This document shows, one piece after another, positions 6,639 through 13,909 of a stretch of DNA of 64,000 nt. The DNA comes from Bacillus pumilus. GTDB taxonomy: Bacteria; Bacillota; Bacilli; Bacillales; Bacillaceae. A program made the translations under genes and the position numbers. The notes below the pieces were generated by a model. That model did not search any database. It had not been told where the DNA came from and saw nothing but the letters and a program-made list of their open reading frames with translations. The stretch is from positions 1,240,001 to 1,304,000 of the forward strand of contig NZ_CP027116.1 of assembly GCF_003431975.1 (NCBI RefSeq), written 5' to 3'. Each line of letters starts with the position of its first letter. The first letter of the stretch is position 1.

Positions 6639-7871
6639 TCACCTATTAAATATTTTGAGAATATCATTTCTATTTTGTTCTAACATCAAAAAATCATATT
6701 CAGATACATGATTCTTATCCAGAATTTTGTCTAGACCTTTTATCTTTAAAGAATTCAATCTTTTTCCCTTTTGGTATGAATAAGAAGAAATTTCATATTC
6801 CCCGGTCTTTTTTTGGTATGAATAAGAAGAAATTTCATATTCCCCGGTCTTTTTTTGGTTTAATAAGTAGATATGATCAGAATTTAAATAGACGAACTTA
6901 ACATTGAGTCCTTCCTCTTGCTCTAAGGAATAGGATCCTTCTGGTTTCATCGTTTTTGTGTTAAATGTATAAATCTTAGAATTTGCAGTTAAGTGATATA
7001 AAATATCGTCTTTTATATAGAAGTGCTTTTCATTTGGCGGAATTAGTTGATCTTCACTTTTATAGTTGCCAAGTAAATATGCTCCATTTAATTTTTTCTT
7101 TTCTAAATCAAATACTGCAACTTTAAAAGACACATCCTTAGAATCTTCAGGAGTGTGATAGAGGATAAAATAAGCTAAATTGTCCTTAATGATAATATTT
7201 GAATAAACTTCCCAGTCTTCATTAATGAGTTTAATATGACCACTATTTCGAAGAGTCGGTTTGTCCTCTAAATTCAATTCATGAAAAGTAGATCGATCAG
7301 TATCCATATCTTGATTGATCACGTAAATTTTATCTTCGTCGTTTCCTGTACCAACAAAGTATCCATTTAAAATTTGCTCGTGAAAGTTTTGAGTGTTGCC
7401 CCATCTGATTAAACTTTTATAATCCTTCTCTCCAAAACCTTGGTTGTTTAATGTATAAAATATTTCTTTGTTCTTTAAATATCCATTAGCTTGTCCATAA
7501 CCAGTATGTACTTTATTTTTGAACTTAAATTGAGCGTTTTTTTTCCCAAGAATATTTATTTCTGAAGGGTTTTCTTTCAGTAACATCTGTTCACCTTGAG
7601 CAATAGAACCTAATTCAATTGCATCACCTTCTGAGGTAGTTAATTCTCCTTTTTTATTAATATATATTGTGTAGCTCCCTTCACGCTGATAATCAATTGA
7701 TGCTGAAAGGTAGATGGTTGCTAATTTGTCATTTAGAAATGAAGGTTTGAACTCATTTTCTGAAACGTGTTTAGCATTTTCTTTTATGAATAAATTTTTT
7801 AGTAGGTAATAGGAAGAAAACAAAACAGAAGCAATGATGATACTAATAACTAATTTTTTCTTGAGGCTCAT
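6639..7871 (-). CDS. membrane-anchored hypothetical protein, probable beta-propeller
   Basis: A 410-residue protein with a basic N-terminus and one membrane span (about residues 5-25, LVISIIIASVLFSSYYLL). A long extracytoplasmic part follows, with repeated short beta-strand patterns (IYVINQDMD, IYLLNQKKTG, AYFILYHTP) suggesting a propeller-like fold. There is no lipobox Cys. AGAAAGG lies upstream of ATG 7871. A perfect 14-codon tandem duplication sits near residues 339-366 and looks recent. I do not recognise the family and assign no function. Confidence 0.6.
   Translation of the reverse strand: MSLKKKLVISIIIASVLFSSYYLLKNLFIKENAKHVSENEFKPSFLNDKLATIYLSASIDYQREGSYTIYINKKGELTTSEGDAIELGSIAQGEQMLLKENPSEINILGKKNAQFKFKNKVHTGYGQANGYLKNKEIFYTLNNQGFGEKDYKSLIRWGNTQNFHEQILNGYFVGTGNDEDKIYVINQDMDTDRSTFHELNLEDKPTLRNSGHIKLINEDWEVYSNIIIKDNLAYFILYHTPEDSKDVSFKVAVFDLEKKKLNGAYLLGNYKSEDQLIPPNEKHFYIKDDILYHLTANSKIYTFNTKTMKPEGSYSLEQEEGLNVKFVYLNSDHIYLLNQKKTGEYEISSYSYQKKTGEYEISSYSYQKGKRLNSLKIKGLDKILDKNHVSEYDFLMLEQNRNDILKIFNR
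6771..6854 (-). repeat. 42-bp perfect tandem duplication inside a CDS
   Basis: Units 6771-6812 and 6813-6854 are identical and encode KKTGEYEISSYSYQ twice in frame. No interruption separates them, pointing to recent slippage. Confidence 0.9.
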
Positions 7872-8041
7872 CTTTAAACAACCTTTCTAATAGAGATAGT
7901 ATAATGCAAATGGTTATAGAACCATTCTATTTATTTATAGAAGGTTTATCAAAAGCCCCATTTATTTTCTTCTTTATCTGTTTGAAATATAAGATACAAT
8001 CTATTCAAATCCATTAGAATAAAGAAAAGTGATAAAAGGAG

Positions 8042-8212
8042 CTACCGTATGAATTTCAATTTAAATGAAGCTTTAGATATGCTGAGTTGAACAGAAAATG
8101 TGGCAATCGAGGGGTCTGCTCGATACTGATAAAATGCTTCAATATCTTGCACATCAAATTGGCGAATCACTAGCCGGTTTGTCTTTGTAAATATGCTGTT
8201 TGTATTCTTCAT
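8042..8212 (-). pseudogene. GNAT acetyltransferase N-terminal fragment
   Basis: On the minus strand ATG 8212 (after GAGGG) starts a 56-codon frame whose first 40 residues look like the beginning of a GNAT acetyltransferase (TNRLVIRQFDVQDIEAFYQY, then RADPSIATF). The rest of the family (acetyl-CoA site) is absent. The last codons run antisense through the DinB-like remnant, so a deletion has fused the two. Confidence 0.5.
8049..8090 (+). pseudogene. DinB-like N-terminal stub
   Basis: ATG 8049 after a strong AAAGGAG opens MNFNLNEALDMLS and then stops. The opening resembles DinB/YfiT-type proteins of Bacillus. Nothing further of the gene survives. Confidence 0.4.
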
Positions 8213-8227
8213 GTTTTACCCTCAATT

Positions 8228-9118
8228 TTAGTTTGTTCTTGATTTGAAAAAGTCTATCAGCCATTCAGATAGCTGCTCCTGTGCTTTGCTGACAAATCGA
8301 TCTGCATAATAAATTAATTCCAAGTGACGAACAGGTGACGGTTCAGTAATGGGAATCGAAACAATATTCGGCCACGTTGAATGGTGTTGCAGTAATCCTC
8401 TCGGCTGAATGGTTGCACCGATGCCGGCTTCAACCAGCTGTAATAATGAAGAGGCGGACCCAACCTCCATAACAGTGTCCAGTTCAACGCCTTTTTCTTT
8501 ACATACGTCTTCTACTAAATCTCTTCCTAGATATCCCTTCGGATACATGACCAAAGTGTGCTGCGTCAGCTCTTCCAATGTCACCTCACTTTTTTGGGCT
8601 AGATCACTTTTTGAATGAACAAATAATTCGTAGGGCTCACTTCCAAGGGGAATTTGAACGAGCCGCTTATCCGCAGGCCCTCGCAGCCCGATGCCGAGAT
8701 CCACTTTATGGGACAGTACTTCTTCACGCACGAAGATCGTTGAATATGCTTTCAAATTGGTTTCGGGATAAAGTGTTTTGAATTCTACAAAAAGCGGAAC
8801 GAGCTGAAAGTCAAGGTCCGAGGGGAGTACGGCAAGTCGAATGGTTCCTCGTTTTTCAGATAACAGTTCTTTCATCGCATTTTTTGCATCTCTTTCAGCT
8901 TGAAGCATTTTCATCCCATATTGATATAGCAGAGAACCCGCTTCGGTTGCGACGACTTTTTTGCCGATTCGGTCAAAGAGCGGCATCCCAACTTCTGCTT
9001 CAAGCAGCCGAATCTGCTGGCTTAATGTAGGCTGTGATATCCCTAGTTGCTCAGCCGCTTTTGTGAAATGTAAATGATCGAATACAGCCATGAAATATGT
9101 AATATGCCGAGTATCCAT
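8228..9118 (-). CDS. LysR family transcriptional regulator
   Basis: A 296-residue LysR protein. The winged helix-turn-helix is at residues 1-60 (LHFTKAAEQLGISQPTLSQQIRLLEAEVG) and a periplasmic-binding-protein-like effector domain fills residues 90-290. It is divergent from the MFS transporter at 9246, with a 127-bp gap that should carry the shared LysR operator. The likely role is control of that transporter and of itself in response to a small ligand. The AT-rich stretch around 9135-9175 holds imperfect dyads but no clear T-N11-A box that I would assert. The effector is unknown. Confidence 0.9.
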   Translation of the reverse strand: MDTRHITYFMAVFDHLHFTKAAEQLGISQPTLSQQIRLLEAEVGMPLFDRIGKKVVATEAGSLLYQYGMKMLQAERDAKNAMKELLSEKRGTIRLAVLPSDLDFQLVPLFVEFKTLYPETNLKAYSTIFVREEVLSHKVDLGIGLRGPADKRLVQIPLGSEPYELFVHSKSDLAQKSEVTLEELTQHTLVMYPKGYLGRDLVEDVCKEKGVELDTVMEVGSASSLLQLVEAGIGATIQPRGLLQHHSTWPNIVSIPITEPSPVRHLELIYYADRFVSKAQEQLSEWLIDFFKSRTN

Positions 9119-9245
9119 TTGTCATCCTTTCATTAATAATAGTTTTTTACTATCATCATAATACGAATTATTGTATTGATCAATGAATGCGGCGGATTTA
9201 TACTCAAAGTAACTTCAACAAGTTGAGAGAGGAAGAATTGCATTG

Positions 9246-10403
9246 ATGAAAAAAATATTTTATTTAGCCGCTTTATTTTTAGCTGCATTAAACTTGCGCC
9301 CAATCATTACGTCCGTCGCTTCTATGATGAGCATGATCCAAACAGACCTTGGTGTGAGTGGGCTGACAGCAAGTCTATTGACCACTTTACCGGTCTTGTG
9401 CATGGGGGTGTTTGCACCTGTAGCAACTAAACTAAGCCGCCGTTTTGGTTTAGAGAGAACGCTTTTTTTCTCGATTCTTCTCATCACGATTGCTACTGGA
9501 CTACGTGGGACGAGTCAAACGGTTGCCATCCTTCTCATCACTGCATTTGTAGGAGGAGTTGGGATTAGCTTTGCAGGCCCATTGTTGTCTAGTTTTATCA
9601 AAAAGTATTTCCCGAAAAACCCAGGGATTGTGAGTGTCTATTCCATTTCGATGACGACTGGGGCAGCACTTGCTTCTGGATTCACCATTCCGATTTACCT
9701 TCGTAGTGAACATAATCTTCCGCTCGCCTTGTCTTGCTGGGCGGTTTTAGGGGTCATCGCATTGATCTTATGGCTGGGGTTAGCTCGAAAAAAACAACAG
9801 GCTGATCATACAGTTTTACCGCTAAGACTCCCGCTGAGAAACAAAAAAGCCATTCAATTCACCTTGTTTTTTGGCTTTATGTCCAGCATGTTTTATTCGT
9901 TAACAGCATGGATTGCACCTATTGCCATTAGTTTTGGAAACAGTCCGCAATATGCTGCCATGCTGCTGACGATATTTACACTCATTCAGATTCCGGTAGC
10001 ACTCTTCGTTCCGGGGATTGTCACTCGCTTAGGGAGACCAAAATTAGTTCTGATCTTATGCAGTGTGTCAGAGTTGATCGGCCTTATTTTCCTTCTGCTT
10101 CCAATACCGATCTTGCCAGCTGTCATTTTTCTAGGAATTGGGGCAGGTGGACTATTTCCTTTAGCACTTATGCTGCCCATTATTGAAACACGTACACCTG
10201 AGGAAGCTGGTACATGGTCCGCCATGTCACAGATGGGCGGGTATATCATGGGTGGGTTTGGTCCATTTTTCATTGGTTTGATTTTCGATCTAAGTGGACA
10301 TTTTTATGCTTCTATTGTTGCAATGGTTGTCATCGTCATGCTGATGATTGGCGTTCAGTTATCCATGAATCTCGGTAAAAAGCGGGAAGTAGGATCCAAT
10401 TAA
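9246..10403 (+). CDS. MFS transporter, CynX/NimT family
   Basis: A protein of about 385 residues with twelve hydrophobic segments and the short N-terminus of the CynX/NimT group (LNLRPIITSVASMM). Motif-A-like residues appear between TM2 and TM3 (KLSRRFGLERT). Family members move cyanate, nitroimidazoles or other small anions or drugs across the inner membrane; the substrate here cannot be read. I chose ATG 9246 over the adjacent TTG 9243; GAGAGAGGAAG lies upstream. It is paired divergently with a LysR gene, which suggests ligand-induced expression. The Bacillus YycB-like transporters are the nearest relatives I recall. Confidence 0.88.
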   Translation: MKKIFYLAALFLAALNLRPIITSVASMMSMIQTDLGVSGLTASLLTTLPVLCMGVFAPVATKLSRRFGLERTLFFSILLITIATGLRGTSQTVAILLITAFVGGVGISFAGPLLSSFIKKYFPKNPGIVSVYSISMTTGAALASGFTIPIYLRSEHNLPLALSCWAVLGVIALILWLGLARKKQQADHTVLPLRLPLRNKKAIQFTLFFGFMSSMFYSLTAWIAPIAISFGNSPQYAAMLLTIFTLIQIPVALFVPGIVTRLGRPKLVLILCSVSELIGLIFLLLPIPILPAVIFLGIGAGGLFPLALMLPIIETRTPEEAGTWSAMSQMGGYIMGGFGPFFIGLIFDLSGHFYASIVAMVVIVMLMIGVQLSMNLGKKREVGSN

Positions 10404-10443
10404 TGATCAATTGACCGACGTTTTAATATAAATATTCATTTGA

Positions 10444-10489
10444 AATCGCCATAGCCTATTCCTATAAATAGGCTATGGCGATTATTTTG
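10444..10489. terminator. bidirectional terminator
   Basis: A perfect inverted repeat of at least 16 bp (ATCGCCATAGCCTATT 10445-10460 with its complement 10467-10482) around a 6-base loop separates the converging MFS gene and the minus-strand fragment at 10491. Confidence 0.85.
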
Positions 10490-10490
10490 C

Positions 10491-10643
10491 TCAAGAGCTG
10501 CCTTCTTGAAAACCACCCAACTGAATACGGAGTAACAATGCAGAACTTCCATTCCGCACATATATGCCATTGGAGGTATCACCGAGGGTCCTGATTCCGC
10601 TTAAATGCTGCTCGTCATCTATGACGTTTGCTCCTGTAAACAT
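10491..10643 (-). CDS. short hypothetical protein or C-terminal fragment
   Basis: From ATG 10643 the minus strand encodes 50 residues (start MFTGANVIDDEQHLSGIRTL, end LGGFQEGSS). The frame is open back to TTG 10682 but no ribosome-binding site is evident at either start. The strand-rich composition looks like the end of a larger secreted or coat-type protein whose 5' part is missing. It shares the strong terminator at 10444. No family is assigned. Confidence 0.35.
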   Translation of the reverse strand: MFTGANVIDDEQHLSGIRTLGDTSNGIYVRNGSSALLLRIQLGGFQEGSS

Positions 10644-10682
10644 GGTGATGTTATCTTCTTTCAATTGTGGAAAAACAAGCAA

Positions 10683-10896
10683 GACAAGTTCACTTGTTTT
10701 TCCACAACAGCTACTTTGAACGCTTGAAACACAACAAGTGGGATCGCTTTGTAATCTATCAAAGCTTTATCTTTTTATCAAAAAAGAGGCTGGAAGGCCG
10801 TTGTAGAAGAAGGGGAATTGGGGCGAGTATTGGGTGCTTGTTTATGAATAGAATTCATTTTATCTTATCATTTACTCAGCCCTCTACAGGGCCTTT
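10683..10896. other. region without a supported gene
   Basis: A plus-strand frame crosses this stretch (from 10667 to 10930) but lacks a ribosome-binding site. It has low-complexity composition and runs into the rap 2 promoter, so I do not call it. Confidence 0.3.
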
Positions 10897-10913
10897 TTGC
10901 GGTTTCTTTTCGG
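10897..10913 (+). promoter_or_regulatory. ComA-box-like site upstream of rap 2
   Basis: TTGCGG (10897-10902) and TTTCGG (10908-10913) have the same spacing and surrounding sequence as upstream of rap 1. GATAAT at 10934-10939 may be the -10 element. Confidence 0.45.
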
Positions 10914-10980
10914 TGTCGAATGATTCATAAAATGATAATATATGTCATTATAGGGGAAATCGAGGAAGGGGTAAGGACTG

Positions 10981-12114
10981 ATGGAGAAAGTGCTTTCTTC
11001 TCACGTCGGCTTGAAAATCAATGAATGGTATTATCATATTCAACGATTTAATGTACCGGACGCCGAGGCATATAAAGAAGAAATCAAATCAATGCTTGAT
11101 TATATGGAAGAGAATCAGGATTTATTATTGTATTTCTCACTTATGGAATTCAGACATAAATTAATGCTTGATTACTTGAATCCTTTAGAAAATGGGAAAG
11201 AGCGGGCGAACTTCAGGGAACTCGCATTGAAAATCAAAAGGGATCAAGAGAAATTAACAGGATTACTCGAGTATTACTTTAATTTTTTCTACGGTATGTA
11301 CGAATTTGAAAACTATGAATATCTAAATGCGATTACCTTCTATAAGCGGGCTGAAAAAAAGCTGTCTCTTGTCAGTGACGATATTGAGCGTGCCGAGTTC
11401 AATTACAAAATGGCAGAAATCTATTACCACATGAAACAAACCCACATGTCCATGCACCATATTGCGCAGGCGATAGAATGTTACCGAGAAAAAGATACAT
11501 ACACAGTCAGAGAAATCCAATGTTCTTTTGTGATCGGATTAAACTATATAGATATGGGCTGCCCCGAAAAAGCGATACCCCATTTTCAACACGCTCTAGA
11601 AAAAGCCGCCGACAACTCAACAAAACGACTAAAAGGATCAGCACTTTATAATTTAGGGTTGAGTTATTTTCATAACAAAGATTTAGCACAAGCGATTATT
11701 CACTTTAATGACTCTATTCGAGCATTTAGAGAGCAGGGGTACGAACATTTAAATAGAATTTTAGATCCTCTCGTTATGTTGTCAAAAGCCTACTTCAAAA
11801 AGAAAGAAAAGGATCTAGGTACATATGCTTTAAATAACGGCATAGAACTATCTGAAAAGCTGAAAGATCATGTTCTATTATTGATATTCAAGTTTTTAAG
11901 ATCCCTATACATTGAAAACAATTTTGAGCAGTTAGAAAAAATAATGGAATTGTTAGAAATCAAATTAATGTATCCTGATCTTGAAGATTTAGCAAAAGAT
12001 GCTGCAAAATATTATAATGAGATGGGAGATAAAGACAATGCAATGCATTTCTATGAAAAAATTCTTTATTTCCAAACTCAAGTGAAGCGGGGTGACTGTC
12101 TGTATGAAATTTAA
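10981..12114 (+). CDS. Rap family regulatory protein (second copy)
   Basis: A 377-residue Rap paralogue. The N-terminal helical bundle begins MEKVLSSHVGLKINEWYYHI, almost as in the first rap. TPR repeats follow (ALYNLGLSYFHNKDLAQAI, DKDNAMHFYEKIL). It would bind and inhibit or dephosphorylate a response regulator until its Phr peptide binds. ATG 10981 follows GGAAGGGG by 9 bases. It overlaps phr 2 by 11 bases. The N-terminal domain is more conserved between the two copies than the peptide-binding half, consistent with a shared target but different signals. Confidence 0.93.
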   Translation: MEKVLSSHVGLKINEWYYHIQRFNVPDAEAYKEEIKSMLDYMEENQDLLLYFSLMEFRHKLMLDYLNPLENGKERANFRELALKIKRDQEKLTGLLEYYFNFFYGMYEFENYEYLNAITFYKRAEKKLSLVSDDIERAEFNYKMAEIYYHMKQTHMSMHHIAQAIECYREKDTYTVREIQCSFVIGLNYIDMGCPEKAIPHFQHALEKAADNSTKRLKGSALYNLGLSYFHNKDLAQAIIHFNDSIRAFREQGYEHLNRILDPLVMLSKAYFKKKEKDLGTYALNNGIELSEKLKDHVLLLIFKFLRSLYIENNFEQLEKIMELLEIKLMYPDLEDLAKDAAKYYNEMGDKDNAMHFYEKILYFQTQVKRGDCLYEI

Positions 12115-12241
12115 ATCGTTATCAGTAATATTCATCATGATCAGTGTCATAAGTGTCTTAGGTTATTTTACGTCTGAAGTAACAGCAAGCCATGATGAAG
12201 CTAGGAGAGGTCATACGGCGAGTATCGGTTATTCTGCTTAA
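12104..12241 (+). CDS. Phr-type pheromone precursor
   Basis: A 45-residue secreted peptide overlapping the end of rap 2. It has MKFKS, a hydrophobic signal core (VIFIMISVISVLGYF), a likely cleavage near VTA-SH, and a short C-terminal tail ending HTASIGYSA. Position and layout identify it as the cognate Phr. The mature pheromone cannot be assigned with confidence, since no residue pattern matches the known PhrA, PhrC, PhrE, PhrF, PhrG, PhrH, PhrI or PhrK peptides that I recall. Confidence 0.75.
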   Translation: MKFKSLSVIFIMISVISVLGYFTSEVTASHDEARRGHTASIGYSA

Positions 12242-12243
12242 AT

Positions 12244-12270
12244 AAAAGGCCCTTAATGGGGCTTTTTATT
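12244..12270 (+). terminator. terminator of rap-phr 2
   Basis: AAAAGGCCC pairs (one mismatch) with GGGGCTTTT, followed by T. Confidence 0.75.
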
Positions 12271-12315
12271 TTAAGGGTGATCTTGAATATTTCGCATGAA
12301 TTCGGAGTCATTAAA

Positions 12316-12530
12316 ATGTTAAAATCAAAATAACTCCGAAGGATTTCCACTATATTATTTGTTTTAACCTTTATGATTAGCCTATTCAATATGGGACACC
12401 AGCGTTCTATTATGTTGTCCTTATAAGTAAGATGCTGGTGAGCAGTTTGTTACATGGTATGTTTTTCGGAACAATTTTCTATTTGATCGTCACCTTTATC
12501 AATACTAAGTCTTCCAAGCAAAATCAATAA
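12316..12530 (+). pseudogene. decayed two-TM membrane protein
   Basis: From ATG 12316 the frame gives MLKSK, a stop, then a hydrophobic span (ISTILFVLTFMISLF), another stop near 12428, and after a frame change a second span (LLHGMFFGTIFYLIVTFI) and a basic KSSKQNQ end. Two stops and a frameshift show it is dead. Size and topology resemble the small membrane genes at 776 and 1499. Confidence 0.4.
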
Positions 12531-12699
12531 TAAGAGAGCGGCCAAATGGCTTAATCTTTTACCTAACCATCAGATTGGATATATTTTTCATAATAAATTC
12601 ATTTATTTTAAATAGCCTACTGCATGATATTTTAAAGGATGTTACCGATGGATATAAGGAATGATTGGCCAATCTTCCAATAAGTTTTGGAGGGAAATC

Positions 12700-12808
12700 A
12701 TGAATTACAAAATTAAAATGGTAAAAAATAGAAAATGATGTATATGAGAAATATAGGACCATACGGAAGCAAAAAGAATTTAGATATGATGAAGGATTAA
12801 AAAAATAG
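12700..12808 (+). pseudogene. small protein with frameshift
   Basis: ATG 12700 follows GGAGGG by 5 bases and gives MNYKIKMVKN. After a one-base shift a charged helix (ENDVYEKYRTIRKQKEF) continues to TAG at 12806, and a terminator follows. A 36-residue ancestor is likely; no family is known. Confidence 0.3.
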
Positions 12809-12835
12809 ATGGTCAAAAATCATTTAAACGATCAA

Positions 12836-12865
12836 TTGCCATTCTTGAATTAAGAGTGGCTTTTA
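12836..12865 (+). terminator. terminator
   Basis: GCCATTCTT pairs with AAGAGTGGC (one G-T pair), followed by TTTT. Confidence 0.65.
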
Positions 12866-13081
12866 TCTTTTGAAAAACCGCTATGTGAAAACAGTACAGC
12901 TTATTTCATACCAAATTGTCTCATTCGTGTAGGTATTGAAAGTGAGATTGGGTTGACTCCTCCACTAGACGTGTTACATTTTTTTCTTCTATAAAACTCC
13001 ACTATAAACTCATTCAAAAACTTTAGATTGGAATACACTATATTGAATAAAAGATAAAGTTAGAGAAAGGGAGGCTTTTTC

Positions 13082-13384
13082 ATGGCAAATATCACACAGG
13101 ATTTATCAGCTCTAGGCTTAAACATCTCACAAAATGTAGGGTTAGGTAATCAATCATCCACACCTAGTACAAGTACAGCGAAATTTAGTGGACTTTTTGC
13201 AGGACTTCCACCAGGAACTGATCTCAGCATCGTTGGTGATTCAGGTTTCTTTTATGGCCCAGGAAATTTTGTCACGTTTAATCAATTGGCGGGCATTGTA
13301 TTTTTTAATGACCCAGGATTAGGAGGTACGGGACCTACTTTAATAGATGTGAACAAAATTGAAAGTGTGACGTTCCCTAGTTAA
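13082..13384 (+). CDS. hypothetical 100-residue protein
   Basis: ATG 13082 lies 9 bases after GGGAGG. The protein has no charged N-terminus or signal peptide. It is rich in Gly, Ser, Thr and Phe (GLFAGLPPGTDLSIVGDSGF, then FVTFNQLAGIVFFNDPGLGG) and almost lacks Lys and Arg. This composition is seen in small strand-rich, spore- or surface-associated proteins and in some peptide precursors. It has no neighbour that helps; 150 bases downstream is another small frame and then a strong terminator. Family unknown; real coding is likely because the start signal is good. Confidence 0.55.
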   Translation: MANITQDLSALGLNISQNVGLGNQSSTPSTSTAKFSGLFAGLPPGTDLSIVGDSGFFYGPGNFVTFNQLAGIVFFNDPGLGGTGPTLIDVNKIESVTFPS

Positions 13385-13478
13385 ATATTGTCACATTCTT
13401 TGGTATGTGAATGAACCTATAGCTGGCATGCGTTAGTATTTAATCAAATAGGTTATTTCCAGGGGAATATTTGAGATC

Positions 13479-13559
13479 ATGAATGAAGTTACTAAAGGAT
13501 GCTATAGTGTGCTAGAGGTTGACACCATCAATCATTTAAAGATGTACAGAAACACATGA
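13479..13559 (+). CDS. possible 26-residue peptide
   Basis: ATG 13479 opens a short frame (ending INHLKMYRNT) that stops at the foot of a strong terminator hairpin. AGGGGAA is about 11 bases upstream. It is only a candidate. Confidence 0.25.
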   Translation: MNEVTKGCYSVLEVDTINHLKMYRNT

Positions 13560-13600
13560 AAAAACATCATTCAGTCATTTTGCTGGATGGTGTTTTTTCT
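13558..13600 (+). terminator. strong terminator
   Basis: GAAAAAACATCATTCAG pairs with CTGGATGGTGTTTTTTC (near-perfect), ending in T's. Confidence 0.8.
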
Positions 13601-13644
13601 TATATGAAAGGATTCACGCTGCATAATTGACGAGGTGCAAGTAG

Positions 13645-13758
13645 GTGAAGGTGACTTATTCAAGTGTCGATATGAATATCACTGAAGGGTATAAAATAGT
13701 TCGACAATTTCGTGCGACAGCAATGGCTAATCGTCATACTTACTTTATGAAGGTTTAG
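13645..13758 (+). pseudogene. third rap gene, N-terminal fragment
   Basis: GTG 13645 follows GAGGTG and encodes 37 residues before TAG: VKVTYSSVDMNITEGYKIVR then QFRATAMA. This aligns with the start of the two intact Rap proteins (EKVLSSHVGVKINEWYKMIR then QFSVPDA). Everything after the first helices is gone. Confidence 0.55.
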
Positions 13759-13909
13759 GGTCGTTCACTAGCTAATCTAAGCACTCGATATAACATTTTT
13801 GAAGAGGAACAGACTCATACATGAGAGTCTTGAATGTTTGCATGCAACATGGAATAAACATAATGCATGAGGAAAAATGATGTATGAGATAAGCAGGGAG
13901 GTTATACGA

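Noticed and set aside
10667..10930. 87-codon plus-strand frame before rap 2
   Set aside because: No ribosome-binding site, runs through the ComA-like site and rap promoter, and resembles no protein family.
12559..12816. 85-codon minus-strand frame
   Set aside because: Composition is a complement of AT-rich DNA; the plus strand holds a better small frame with a ribosome-binding site and terminator.
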